DNA of 56,791 nucleotides from Clostridia bacterium (lineage in GTDB: Bacteria > Bacillota > Clostridia > Oscillospirales > CAG-382), in contig JAFOBR010000093.1 of the NCBI GenBank assembly GCA_017381715.1, positions 1 through 56,791 on the forward strand. Reading direction: 5' to 3'. The notes under the pieces are model-generated. The model saw only the letters and a program-made list of their open reading frames with translations. It had not been told where the DNA came from and searched no databases. The position numbers and the translations under genes were made by a program. Below, piece by piece: positions 42,676 through 52,179 of this stretch. Each line of letters starts with the position of its first letter. The first letter of the stretch is position 1.

Positions 42676-43341
42676 TTATGCTTCTTTTAGTTTTTCTTTA
42701 CACCAAGTAAACAGCAAAGAAAACACTTCGTCGAAATTGAATTCGTTACCGTCGGATATCGACATTGCTGTATCAAGAACCGACTTATCGGTACCACAAA
42801 GCACTTTTAAAAGCTCTTGCTTGGTTGCTATGAAATTACCGCTTTCCAAGTAATGTATATTTTGCAAAATAAAAAACACAGATTTATACGTAAAAGGAAG
42901 ACACGAAATATTATTTTCCTTGGAAGTGTGGATATAGCGGTGGCAAAGCTCGTGATACAGATTACCCAGACTCAGTTTAACAAAGGCACGTACATCGAAT
43001 TCAGAGTATTCGGGCACAAGTTCAGAAAGAGTGCCATAATAATCCTTTGTGGTGTGTAAAAGATGGCATATTTCAAGGGGATTCCAGTTTAATAATTCTT
43101 CTTTACCGCAAATAAAACCGCAGGATTTATCGTAATCCGGCAATCTTAAAATTATATTTCTGTACGCTTCAAGATCGGCAACGGTAATATCGCGGATAAC
43201 GACCATTATATCTATATCACTGTTTTCCGTGGCTTCACCTCTTAAATAACTGCCTTGTAAGCCGATATAAACAAGTCGTTCTTTATATTCGTTTTTTAGG
43301 TATTCTGTTAAAGTTTGGATATATGCTTCTGCTTTGAACAT
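42676..43341 (-). CDS. Nucleotidyltransferase-domain protein
   Basis: 221 residues. GLQGSYLRGEATENSDIDIMVV is the polymerase-beta-type nucleotidyltransferase motif (GSxxxGxxxxxSDxDxxV), with two metal-binding Asp. The C-terminal half (about 110-221) is helical, resembling the HEPN/KNTase-C-like partner domain of aminoglycoside adenylyltransferases. The substrate is unknown; it could be an antibiotic-modifying or toxin-antitoxin-type enzyme, but no partner gene is present. Single gene. Confidence 0.8.
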   Translation of the reverse strand: MFKAEAYIQTLTEYLKNEYKERLVYIGLQGSYLRGEATENSDIDIMVVIRDITVADLEAYRNIILRLPDYDKSCGFICGKEELLNWNPLEICHLLHTTKDYYGTLSELVPEYSEFDVRAFVKLSLGNLYHELCHRYIHTSKENNISCLPFTYKSVFFILQNIHYLESGNFIATKQELLKVLCGTDKSVLDTAMSISDGNEFNFDEVFSLLFTWCKEKLKEA

Positions 43342-43362
43342 TGTTTCACCCCATTATTAAGT

Positions 43363-43391
43363 GAACGCCTGAAAAAGCATCAGGCGTTCAA
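43363..43391 (-). terminator. Hairpin after the GHL10 lipoprotein gene
   Basis: GAACGCCTGA and TCAGGCGTTC pair around a 7-nt loop. The T run in the minus direction is weak, so the efficiency is uncertain. Confidence 0.55.
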
Positions 43392-43398
43392 ATTTTTA

Positions 43399-46300
43399 TC
43401 ACTGTGCGGTTTTGGCTTCCATTCTTGTGTAAAGCACGGAAAGATTATAATGCATCTCCCCTACCTCACGGTTTAAAGCGTTTTTAAGGTTGCTGTCGGC
43501 ATTTTCTGCTTCTTCAAGAATTGCTTTGGTTCTTTCGGTAACGTACGCCAGAAGGGCTTTCTGCTCCTCTACGGTGACGTATTCCTGCTTTTCGGCTTCG
43601 TTCTTTATCTCGGTAAGCAGTTTCTTAACGTTTGCTATGACCGCGTCCTGACCTTCGGTGCGCTGGGAGTATACTCCGTCACACTTTTCCAAGAGATCGT
43701 TTGCGTAAGCAAGAACAGCTCCGTCCACATCGAAAAGCGAAACTGCTTTTGTGCGGTAAGCACGATTGATTATAATATTTTCATATTCCTCAAAGCCGAG
43801 AAGAGAGCTGAGAGAGAACAGCGCCTGACCGGTTGCGCCGACTTCACGTGTACCTTTTATCTGGCTGAGCAGTTCTTCGCCGGAGTTACCGGAAAACAGG
43901 GTAAGACCGGTGGAATAAAGCGCCTTGTCCTTGCAAGCCTTGATAAAGCTTTGAGCGTTGCTCTTAACGTACTCGGTGCCGTTAGAATAGGTCATAGAGA
44001 ATACCTGATCGATATAACCAAGCTTAACCCATTCGGTAGTGTACTGATAAATCTGATTGGGCGCATCGGTAAGAGAAGGATAGCAAGCTGCGGTTATCCA
44101 AACCTCGGGTCGCACTTCCTTAACAAGATCGTTTACCTCTTTCACAAAAGTAGTAATTACATTTTGTCTGAAGGCGATCCAATCTTTGTACTCTTTGGAG
44201 CCGGCTTTATAGTTATGAGGATCGGTCTTATAACCGTATTCTTTTTGGAATGCTTTAATGGTATCCTCATTATATCCAAAATCTGCACTACCGTTATGTT
44301 CGGGATAGCGAATATAATCCAGATGCAGACCGTCAAGCTCGTAATTCTCAAGCAGTTCGCGGTAAATGGAAAGAACGAGGTCGCGGCATTCACGGTTCTG
44401 GGGATTAAGGAATATAAAATTACCGTAATCTGCGGAAACGTAATAATGCTTTCCGTCCCTATCCAGAAGCAGCCAATCTTCGTTATAATTGCTCAGATGC
44501 TCGGAATCGTTCTGTTGTTGATTTGTAGTACCGATAAAGAAATTCTCTACCCAAGCGTGGATCTGAATTCCGTGCTCGTGGGCAATGCGGACAAAGCCTT
44601 CCAACGCATCGTAATCGCCGTGCTGTGCGGTATAATGCTGAATAAGAGGATTTTTGGTAGAACCGATAGTCTTTCCGTTATACCAAGTTTCCACGTAAAT
44701 GGCGTTTATATTGTATTCAACGCACTTTTTGATTACAGCTAATACATCTTCATCGCTCTTCACATTGGAACGGTACCATACGGAGCGCTCTTCTACAGCT
44801 TTTTCGGTGATCATTGCTTCCTCAAGGTCTGCAAGCTGAAGAGTGATCTCGTACAAAGCATTAATAGCGTTTACGGGATCTCCGTCTTTTGCAGATGCTT
44901 CAACGGAATCTATAAGATTCTTGCAAGTATCGAGCTTTGCGGAAATGAACTGATAATCGATATCGTAAAGAGCGTTTTCCGCAACAGCAAACTTATCTTT
45001 TACGTTATCAAGCGCCGCCGTAACGTCACTCTTCATAGAGAGCGGTAAGGAATAGAACACAACCTTATTCTCATCTTTTAAGAGCTTAACTGAACCTCCG
45101 TAAATATAGTTAGCGGCGATGGCTTCGTGCATCTTACCGTGACCGGAGATTACGAATCCGCCCTCGGGAACCTTCATATTACCCAAATTGGAAGCAGATA
45201 TCATAACGCCGTTGGCATCTACGCCTATCTCAAAACCGTATTGGTTTGTACCGGTTCTCGTATTGCTCTTGTCATAAATAACAAGGAAATCCGTATATCT
45301 TACTCCGTTAAATGCGCTGATATCCAGATGCTTCAAGGAATACTCACATTTATCCAAAGCTACACGTGCGGTGTCACCAACAGAAACCGTCTTGCAGTTC
45401 GCAAGGTTTTCACCCTTTGCAGTGAAAGAAAGAACATAACCGTTTTCGGGTATCTCTGTATTTCCGCCGGAGGTTGTAACAGAAACAACCTTTCCGTCTT
45501 TAATAGCGATTTCAGCAACGTTGCCGGAGGTACCTGTAGTTTTACCAAAGCCCGAGGTAAACAATACGGGAACATCTTTTTCAAAAACATCAACATTTGC
45601 AAATGAATAACAATAATTATTTATCTTTACAAATTTTTCAGGAGTATTTTCAGGGAAGACAAGCAGCTCTTCAACAGAATCACCCATTGTGTAGCTTTCT
45701 GCCAAAGAAATGCTATCACCGCAGAACACCAAAACATAACCTGCGTTGGTGGGAATAACCAAACGCTCGTTCTTTTCTCCGGTATAAACTACTACACCGT
45801 TCTTAACTGCGACTGCAACAAACTCCTTTTCGCTCTTGGGGGTAGCACCTGCTGAATATGCGGAATCATAGAGATATACTCCGTCTTTTTCAAGAGAAAC
45901 ATTGGTGTACTCTGCACCGATTTTATAAACGGTATCATTTAATTTTATAGCCGATTCGTGGCAAACAGAATTTGCGGAATCAAGATTGGATAGCATAATA
46001 TAAGCGCCTTCTTTCAAAACTGTCTCGGCATATTCACAATTGTATTTTCCGTTAAAAATTATGGCGCACGTGCCGGCACTCAAAGTCCCTTCTTTGCGAA
46101 AGGCGGAAACAGTGTAACTGTTGGAATTCTTTTTTTCCAGCGTTGCCGCAATCACACCGTTGCCGAGCGTAATATCCTTGCCAAATTCTTCGGAAACGAA
46201 ATATATAAGGTCTTCAGTAGGAATTTCTACGGGATTCACGTAATAAATACGACGGGAAAAAGTTGATTCGGAAGGAACAAATGACGCAAGATCCATTCGT

Positions 46301-46758
46301 TCGCATTGTTTTGTATCGTATCCAACAACTGCAACGACTTGCGATTCGCGCACACGCAAACCTTCAAGCAAATTACTGGGTATACTTGCAACAAACCCGT
46401 TTACGGGAATAATAGTGTCTGCTTTGTCGCCCTCCGAATTATCAACTGACATAACGGAAAACTCATTATACGAAGGGTTATAGCGTACCGTTACCAAGGT
46501 TCTTCCGGAATGATCTCCTCCGACAAAAGCGGTGGGTTCCCCATCGATCTTGTAAAATCGATCAAAAATAGCAATATCCTGATTTGTAAGCGGCAGATTA
46601 AGTGTGTTTGCAGAAAACTCTGTTTTATCAAGCGTAAAAATTATACCGCTATCCTCTCCGCTGTAATCTGCAGGAGATTCTTTACAACCGCTCATACCGG
46701 CAACCAAGGAAAGCAACATCAGCGAAGCTAAAAACAGTGAAAATATCTTCTTGCCCAT
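43399..46758 (-). CDS. Large secreted lipoprotein with GHL10 glycosidase-like domain
   Basis: 1119 residues. A lipoprotein signal (MGKKIFSLFLASLMLLSLV then GMSGC) leads into about 600 residues of beta-rich sequence with four copies of an IPxNGFV-like motif (near residues 121, 336, 436 and 533). A helical linker (580-650) precedes the GHL10/family-10-like barrel (about 655-990) with DGLHLDYIRYPE and ACYPSLTDAPNQ. The C-terminus (990-1119) is helical. It probably hydrolyses or binds cell-wall or environmental glycans outside the membrane. GGAGA lies 5 nt before ATG 46758; it follows potD by 19 bp. Confidence 0.85.
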   Translation of the reverse strand: MGKKIFSLFLASLMLLSLVAGMSGCKESPADYSGEDSGIIFTLDKTEFSANTLNLPLTNQDIAIFDRFYKIDGEPTAFVGGDHSGRTLVTVRYNPSYNEFSVMSVDNSEGDKADTIIPVNGFVASIPSNLLEGLRVRESQVVAVVGYDTKQCERMDLASFVPSESTFSRRIYYVNPVEIPTEDLIYFVSEEFGKDITLGNGVIAATLEKKNSNSYTVSAFRKEGTLSAGTCAIIFNGKYNCEYAETVLKEGAYIMLSNLDSANSVCHESAIKLNDTVYKIGAEYTNVSLEKDGVYLYDSAYSAGATPKSEKEFVAVAVKNGVVVYTGEKNERLVIPTNAGYVLVFCGDSISLAESYTMGDSVEELLVFPENTPEKFVKINNYCYSFANVDVFEKDVPVLFTSGFGKTTGTSGNVAEIAIKDGKVVSVTTSGGNTEIPENGYVLSFTAKGENLANCKTVSVGDTARVALDKCEYSLKHLDISAFNGVRYTDFLVIYDKSNTRTGTNQYGFEIGVDANGVMISASNLGNMKVPEGGFVISGHGKMHEAIAANYIYGGSVKLLKDENKVVFYSLPLSMKSDVTAALDNVKDKFAVAENALYDIDYQFISAKLDTCKNLIDSVEASAKDGDPVNAINALYEITLQLADLEEAMITEKAVEERSVWYRSNVKSDEDVLAVIKKCVEYNINAIYVETWYNGKTIGSTKNPLIQHYTAQHGDYDALEGFVRIAHEHGIQIHAWVENFFIGTTNQQQNDSEHLSNYNEDWLLLDRDGKHYYVSADYGNFIFLNPQNRECRDLVLSIYRELLENYELDGLHLDYIRYPEHNGSADFGYNEDTIKAFQKEYGYKTDPHNYKAGSKEYKDWIAFRQNVITTFVKEVNDLVKEVRPEVWITAACYPSLTDAPNQIYQYTTEWVKLGYIDQVFSMTYSNGTEYVKSNAQSFIKACKDKALYSTGLTLFSGNSGEELLSQIKGTREVGATGQALFSLSSLLGFEEYENIIINRAYRTKAVSLFDVDGAVLAYANDLLEKCDGVYSQRTEGQDAVIANVKKLLTEIKNEAEKQEYVTVEEQKALLAYVTERTKAILEEAENADSNLKNALNREVGEMHYNLSVLYTRMEAKTAQ

Positions 46759-46777
46759 ACAAATCTCCTTTTTGTAA

Positions 46778-48061
46778 TTAAACATGTTCACGTTTGTATT
46801 TTTTAATCTTATTGACAATAAACATTACAAGCAAAAACGTAATAACAACTGCGCAAAAATAATACACGAAATCCGTTGAGCTTTCTTCGGTGGACTCGAT
46901 CTTCAAGCTGTTCCAAAGAGAGTTCATTGTATTAAGCGTTTCATCGGGCAGATCGCGGAAGTAATATCCTCTTACGTCTATTCCGCTGTAATACTCGCTC
47001 ATATCCATATAAAGAATATCGTAAGCTTCAGGATGAAGCTCATCCAAATATTCAAGATATTCTTCATTTTCAACAACTGCGGTGTTGGGAGAAGCGTAGC
47101 ATATCATATACGCATTCTGTAAAGCCACGTTGGGGTCCATCAAGTAATTGATGTAAAGCTCGGCAGCTTCTTTGTTTTTAGTGCTTGCGGGAATGCAAAC
47201 AGAGTCCACAAATATGTTGGTGCCCTCTTTAGGATATACGAAAGCGAGGTCAGGGTTATTCTCGTACATACTGAAATAATCGCCTGCATAATAGGGCGCC
47301 AACGCAGCAGCACCGCTTTCCATCTTATTAAATATCTCGTCCATAACGTATGCCTTTACCAAAGGCTTTTGTTCGGAAAGCTTATTTTTCGCATTTATCC
47401 AATCCTGCTCGGACAAGGAATTTATATCGTTTCCTTCTTCTTTCAAAAGAAACTGAGCAATACCGAAAGCATCACGGGGGTTATTGAACATAAGAATCTC
47501 GCCGTCATATTTGGGGTCCCACAAAGCACTCCAGCTGTCCAATTCTTCCGTAACGACGGCAATATTATAAATAAGACCAACCATACCTACGGAATAAGGT
47601 ACGCTATAAGCGTTTTGAGGATCAAAAAACAAATTTTTGTATTCGGGAGCGATATATTTATAGTTGGGAATATTATCGAAATTCAATTCGAGAACAAGCT
47701 CTTCCTTGATAAGCTTTTCGATCATATAATCAGAAGGTATGATAATATCGTAGGAAACGCCGCCGTTAACTATCTTGTTATACATATCTTCGTTGCTGGT
47801 GAAGTTGGTATAGTTAATTTTGATACCGGTCAATTTGGTGAATTCCGCATTGATATCCACAGATCCGTCGCTTCCGTCGGAAATATATTCACCCCAGTTA
47901 TATACGTTAAGGGTAACACCTTCGTATTTGGAGTAATCAATGGAAGCCGTGTCCTCAGTTACGAAAAATTCAATCTCTTCTTCACCTTCGGAACATCCGT
48001 ATATAAACGGACACAAAATTACCGTAAGAACAATAAAAACCGCAAAAAACTTTTTTGACAA
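46778..48061 (-). CDS. potD: Spermidine/putrescine-binding lipoprotein with C-terminal membrane helix
   Basis: 427 residues. A signal peptide with lipobox IYGC, then the PotD fold: VTLNVYNWGEYIS, YDIIIPSDYMIEKL, NNPRDAFGIAQF, FVDSVCIPASTKNKEAA. It delivers polyamines to the PotBC channel. Unusually, it ends with a membrane helix (YYFCAVVITFLLVMFIV) and a Lys-rich tail (KIKKYKREH), about residues 397-427, which ordinary PotD lacks. Last of potA-potB-potC-potD. Confidence 0.9.
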   Translation of the reverse strand: MSKKFFAVFIVLTVILCPFIYGCSEGEEEIEFFVTEDTASIDYSKYEGVTLNVYNWGEYISDGSDGSVDINAEFTKLTGIKINYTNFTSNEDMYNKIVNGGVSYDIIIPSDYMIEKLIKEELVLELNFDNIPNYKYIAPEYKNLFFDPQNAYSVPYSVGMVGLIYNIAVVTEELDSWSALWDPKYDGEILMFNNPRDAFGIAQFLLKEEGNDINSLSEQDWINAKNKLSEQKPLVKAYVMDEIFNKMESGAAALAPYYAGDYFSMYENNPDLAFVYPKEGTNIFVDSVCIPASTKNKEAAELYINYLMDPNVALQNAYMICYASPNTAVVENEEYLEYLDELHPEAYDILYMDMSEYYSGIDVRGYYFRDLPDETLNTMNSLWNSLKIESTEESSTDFVYYFCAVVITFLLVMFIVNKIKKYKREHV

Positions 48062-48082
48062 TTTTGTTACTCCTTTAAAATA

Positions 48083-48895
48083 TCAGTTACGCGCCTTTCT
48101 TCTGCTGTTTTTGCCAAGCTGTCTATCTGTAGCAAAGTTACGTACAAGCAGCAGAACAAGGATCGTGATAAAGATGATAGCACACAACGCATTCATATCT
48201 GGCGTTACGCGCTTTTTGGTTTGAGAATAAATGAATATAGGCAAAGTCTGGAAGGTGTTACCTGCGCAGAAATAACTTATTACAAAGTCATCCAGCGACA
48301 AGGTAAACGCCATGAGTAATCCCGAAAAGATGCCGGGAAGAATTTCGTGAAACTCTACCTTGAAAAACGCCTGAAGAGGTGTACATCCAAGATCCATCGC
48401 CGCCTCGGGCAAACGAGGGTCCATCTGCTTAAGTTTGGGCATTACCGAAAGTATTACGTACGGAATATTAAACGTAATATGTGCGATAAGCAATGTCCAA
48501 AATCCCAGAATACCAAAGCCGATAAGGGTGCCGCAAAGGGCAAACAACAGCATCATAGAAATACCGGTAACTATATCCGGATTCATCATAGGAATGTTGG
48601 TAACGTTTGTAACGACAGACTTAACGTACTTGGAACGCATTTTATGTATTCCCACAGCCGCCACGGTACCTAAAATGGTAGAAATGATCGCGGAAGAAAA
48701 AGCGAGAATAAGAGAATTAAGTAATGCGGATATAGCCGCATCGTTATTAAAAAGCTCTTTATACCACTTAAGTGAAAATCCTTCAAAAACCGCCATACTG
48801 TTTGAAGAGTTAAAGGAAAACACAATCAAAACAACTATGGGAGAATATAACAAAAGGAAAACAAGAGCCATATAAAGCTTGGATCCTATCTTCAT
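48083..48895 (-). CDS. potC: Polyamine ABC transporter permease PotC
   Basis: 270 residues, about six membrane helices. EAAMDLGCTPLQAFFKVEFHEILPGI is the EAA loop that docks on the ATPase. Its ATG overlaps the potB stop (ATGA). Forms the channel with PotB. Confidence 0.93.
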   Translation of the reverse strand: MKIGSKLYMALVFLLLYSPIVVLIVFSFNSSNSMAVFEGFSLKWYKELFNNDAAISALLNSLILAFSSAIISTILGTVAAVGIHKMRSKYVKSVVTNVTNIPMMNPDIVTGISMMLLFALCGTLIGFGILGFWTLLIAHITFNIPYVILSVMPKLKQMDPRLPEAAMDLGCTPLQAFFKVEFHEILPGIFSGLLMAFTLSLDDFVISYFCAGNTFQTLPIFIYSQTKKRVTPDMNALCAIIFITILVLLLVRNFATDRQLGKNSRRKARN

Positions 48896-49734
48896 ACGAT
48901 TATACCTCCTGTGGATTCATCATCGGAGAAGTGGTTCATTACCGCCATACAAATAAATATCAGGACCATAAGAACCAAAGAAATGGCAGATCCCAGATGG
49001 TATGAGGATGCGGCGGAGGATTTGAAATAGGTTTCGATAACGTCGCCTATCAAAACGAAATCCGTAGGTCCCAACTGCTGGGAAATATAGAAGGTGCTGA
49101 CAGAGGGAACAAACACCATTGTTATACCCGAAACGATTCCGGGAAGACTGAGCGGCATTATAACTCTGAAAATAACACGTAAACGGTTACAGCCGAGATC
49201 CTCAGCCGCTTCGATAACGTTTTTATCTATTTTGGAAATAACGGAATGAATAGGCAGGATCATATACGGCAGGAAATTGTAAACCATACCGAATATAACC
49301 GCACCGGGGGTGTTAATAAGCGAAACCCCGTCAATACCGACAGAAGCGAGTATATTATTCAGAAATCCGGTGTCTTCCAACAAAAACGAAAGCGCGTATG
49401 TACGAAGCAAAAAGTTCATCCACATAGGAAGCATTGAAAGCATAACCAGAGTGTTTTGAGTTTTTCTGCTGGTTCTTGAAATAAAATACGCCAAAGGATA
49501 TGCAACTACAAGACAAATGCAGGTAGCACAAAAGGCAAAAGCCAAAGAAAGTGTAAATACCTCTACGGTGCCGTCGTTAAACAGCTTGGAAAAATTGGAA
49601 AAAGAAAAGCCAAAGGAAGAATCCGTAAAAGCATAAAAAACAACAATGGCGAGCGGCGCCACTATAAACAGCACCGACCACAAAATGTGGGGCGCCGCCA
49701 GCAAACGCTGAGCAAGAGTATTGTTCTTTTTCAT
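48892..49734 (-). CDS. potB: Polyamine ABC transporter permease PotB
   Basis: 280 residues, about six membrane helices, with EAAEDLGCNRLRVIFRVIMPLSLPGI as EAA loop. ATG 49734 follows GAGGAGCAGGA and overlaps the potA stop; the open frame runs 15 codons further up inside potA without support. Confidence 0.93.
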   Translation of the reverse strand: MKKNNTLAQRLLAAPHILWSVLFIVAPLAIVVFYAFTDSSFGFSFSNFSKLFNDGTVEVFTLSLAFAFCATCICLVVAYPLAYFISRTSRKTQNTLVMLSMLPMWMNFLLRTYALSFLLEDTGFLNNILASVGIDGVSLINTPGAVIFGMVYNFLPYMILPIHSVISKIDKNVIEAAEDLGCNRLRVIFRVIMPLSLPGIVSGITMVFVPSVSTFYISQQLGPTDFVLIGDVIETYFKSSAASSYHLGSAISLVLMVLIFICMAVMNHFSDDESTGGIIV

Positions 49735-49735
49735 T

Positions 49736-50854
49736 TTATTCCTGCTCCTCGTCATTAATAGACATTTCCTCAATTTCATCGGAGAAAGTACTGTAATCGC
49801 CGAACTTGCCGGAATATTCGCTCTTTTTCATAACGTGGATAGCATCGGGATCTATTTTAAGACCGATATGTGCGCCAACGGGCTGATAATCGGTAGTCTG
49901 GATCATCCACTTGAAATTACCGATATCCACAATTATTTCGTAGTGAACGCCTTTGAAGGTAAGATTGGTCACGGTACCGCAAACCATTCCCTCTTCAACG
50001 GGCACAACATCAACATCCTCGGGACGGACAACTACGTCTACAGGCTCGTTCTTTTCAAAGCCGGTATCAAGACATTTGAACTCCTTACCGGAGAAGAAAC
50101 AACGGTAATCGTCCAGCATCTTTCCATCAAGTATATTACTTTCGCCGATAAAGTCTGCAACGAAAGCGTTTTTGGGTTCATTATAAATATCGAGAGGAGT
50201 GCCGATCTGCTGTATTTCACCGTTATCCATAACCACAACGGTATCGGACATGGAGAGGGCTTCTTCCTGATCGTGGGTAACGTAAATGAAAGTAATTCCC
50301 AATCTTTGCTGAATAGACTTAAGCTCATTCTGCATATCCTTACGAAGCTTAAGGTCTAAAGCACCCAAAGGCTCATCCAACAGCAAAACGCGGGGACGAA
50401 CAGCCAAAGCGCGCGCAATAGCTACTCTCTGCTGCTGACCGCCGGACAGAGAGTTTATGTTTCTTTTGCCAAATCCCTTAAGGTTAACCAGAGAGAGCAT
50501 TTCCTCTACTGTATTCTTTATCTCTTTTTCGGGCATTTTTTTGAGACGAAGACCGAAGGCTATGTTCTCGTAAACATTAAGATGAGGGAACAAAGCATAC
50601 TTCTGGAATATGGTGTTTATCTCTCTTTTGTGAGAAGGAATATTATTGATACGCTTGCCTTCAAACAGTACGTCGCCCGTATCGGGATTAACAAATCCCG
50701 CTATAATACGAAGGGTGGTGGTCTTGCCGCATCCGGAAGGACCCAAAAGGGTAATAAACTCACCGTCACAAATATAAAGGTTTATATTTTTAAGGATAAC
50801 CGCATCGTCAAAACAAACCGAAATATTTCTTAAATCAAGCAATTTATTGCTCAT
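49736..50854 (-). CDS. potA: Polyamine ABC transporter ATP-binding protein PotA
   Basis: 372 residues: Walker [14 protein letters not shown], signature [13 protein letters not shown], Walker [17 protein letters not shown], and a C-terminal TOBE region ([11 protein letters not shown] ... [13 protein letters not shown]). It powers polyamine uptake. ATG 50854 has CGGAGG upstream. First gene of potABCD. Confidence 0.94.
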   Translation of the reverse strand: MSNKLLDLRNISVCFDDAVILKNINLYICDGEFITLLGPSGCGKTTTLRIIAGFVNPDTGDVLFEGKRINNIPSHKREINTIFQKYALFPHLNVYENIAFGLRLKKMPEKEIKNTVEEMLSLVNLKGFGKRNINSLSGGQQQRVAIARALAVRPRVLLLDEPLGALDLKLRKDMQNELKSIQQRLGITFIYVTHDQEEALSMSDTVVVMDNGEIQQIGTPLDIYNEPKNAFVADFIGESNILDGKMLDDYRCFFSGKEFKCLDTGFEKNEPVDVVVRPEDVDVVPVEEGMVCGTVTNLTFKGVHYEIIVDIGNFKWMIQTTDYQPVGAHIGLKIDPDAIHVMKKSEYSGKFGDYSTFSDEIEEMSINDEEQE

Positions 50855-50891
50855 TTCAGACCTCCGAAAATACAAATAATTTAACAAGTAA

Positions 50892-50920
50892 AATATACAG
50901 TTTTTTTAAGGTTTTGTCAA
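50892..50920 (-). promoter_or_regulatory. Promoter of potABCD
   Basis: Minus-strand TTGACA (50915-50920), 17-bp spacer, TATATT (50892-50897). Confidence 0.78.
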
Positions 50921-51083
50921 TAATTACGGCGAAAAATAATAAAAAAAGCAGGCTGTTTTTTGCAGGTTTTGGCAGTTTGTTCAAAACCCTTTTCAAAACT
51001 CGCAAATGTTAACATTTTGTTAACCATTTTTGTGTAAAATATTGATAAAATATACATAACAATAAACTTACGAGAGGTTTAAA

Positions 51084-52079
51084 ATGCTTACAAAATCTAC
51101 CGAGATTCTTGCAAAGGATTTAGGACTTAAAAATATTGCTTTCGGCGGCACGAAGGATGAACGCTCTTTTGGTATTTACAGAGATTATCTGCTTGCAATA
51201 AGCGAAAAGGACGGAAAGAAAACTGCGTTTTTCGGATGTCCTTTTGATACGAACGAGGATTCTGTATTTGCTTTTGAATTTTCACAGGCACTTACCGAAA
51301 CCGTAAACGAATTTGCGGAATGTATATGCACCGTTGAGGCGGATGGAATTACCGTTTCTGCAAGCTGTGAGCTTACCGAATTCAGACAGATTATCGAAGC
51401 AACGGTGGATATGCTGGTTGCCAATGAGATTCCCTGCTCCAACAAATGCATTAAATGCGGAACTTCCTTTGCCCACAAGAAAATAATGGTTTTGAACGAC
51501 GGTGGCGTGCTTTCTCTTATATGCGAAAGCTGTGCGCTTAACGAAAGCCTTAACAACAACAAAAAGAAGGCTGCCGCTAAGGCAACCAAGAGTCAGAATA
51601 TCAAAAGTGTGCTGGGCGCTTTTATCGGCGCTGTTATCGGCACCGGAGTGCTTTCAGGCATTGCTTTGGGTTTAGGAAAACTGCTTTCCTTCGGCACCGC
51701 TTTTACTTACGGTTTTTCTCTGCTTTGCTTTGTTTCCGTGGTAATAACCTTCTTGTTTGCAAAGCTTATCGGCAAAAAGAAGTGCCTCGCTTCCACCGTT
51801 TCCGTATGTGCGTTTTCTCTTTTGTTCAACGCAGTAGCCCGCATACTTATCTCCGCTTATCAGGTGCTTACCCAGTACGGATATTCTCTTTCCGTTGCTT
51901 TACGCGCCCCTGCATCATTTATACGACTCCCCTTCTCTACACCCGTTGATGGTTTGAACATTTATCAGTCGCTGATAATCGATGCGCTGTTCGGTCTTGT
52001 GGCTCTTGCGATCTTCGCATTCGGACTCTTTAATTCCGAAAAGAAATCCGGATTCTCTATCGAACCCTTTGTAAAATAA
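51084..52079 (+). CDS. Uncharacterised zinc-ribbon membrane protein
   Basis: 331 residues. The N-terminal 115 residues are soluble; CSNKCIKCG and ICESC (about residues 117-150) form a probable zinc ribbon; a Lys-rich linker (KKKAAAKATKSQ) follows; then about four membrane helices (from 175) with a glycine-rich first helix (AFIGAVIGTGVLSGIALGLG). No family recognised. Start ATG 51084 with GAGAGG upstream; single gene with a terminator. Resembles tail-anchored regulators of membrane stress by layout only. Confidence 0.75.
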   Translation: MLTKSTEILAKDLGLKNIAFGGTKDERSFGIYRDYLLAISEKDGKKTAFFGCPFDTNEDSVFAFEFSQALTETVNEFAECICTVEADGITVSASCELTEFRQIIEATVDMLVANEIPCSNKCIKCGTSFAHKKIMVLNDGGVLSLICESCALNESLNNNKKKAAAKATKSQNIKSVLGAFIGAVIGTGVLSGIALGLGKLLSFGTAFTYGFSLLCFVSVVITFLFAKLIGKKKCLASTVSVCAFSLLFNAVARILISAYQVLTQYGYSLSVALRAPASFIRLPFSTPVDGLNIYQSLIIDALFGLVALAIFAFGLFNSEKKSGFSIEPFVK

Positions 52080-52098
52080 AATCCCATAAAAACAGTTA

Positions 52099-52129
52099 AG
52101 AGTGGACAATAAGCGTCCACTCTTTTTTG
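52099..52129 (+). terminator. Terminator after the zinc-ribbon gene
   Basis: AGAGTGGAC-AATAAGC... pairs with GTCCACTCT (52115-52123), then T5. Confidence 0.85.
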
Positions 52130-52179
52130 TGGTAATTTTTAAGAGTCCACGAGAAACAGTCGGGTTTCTTGGGATAATT

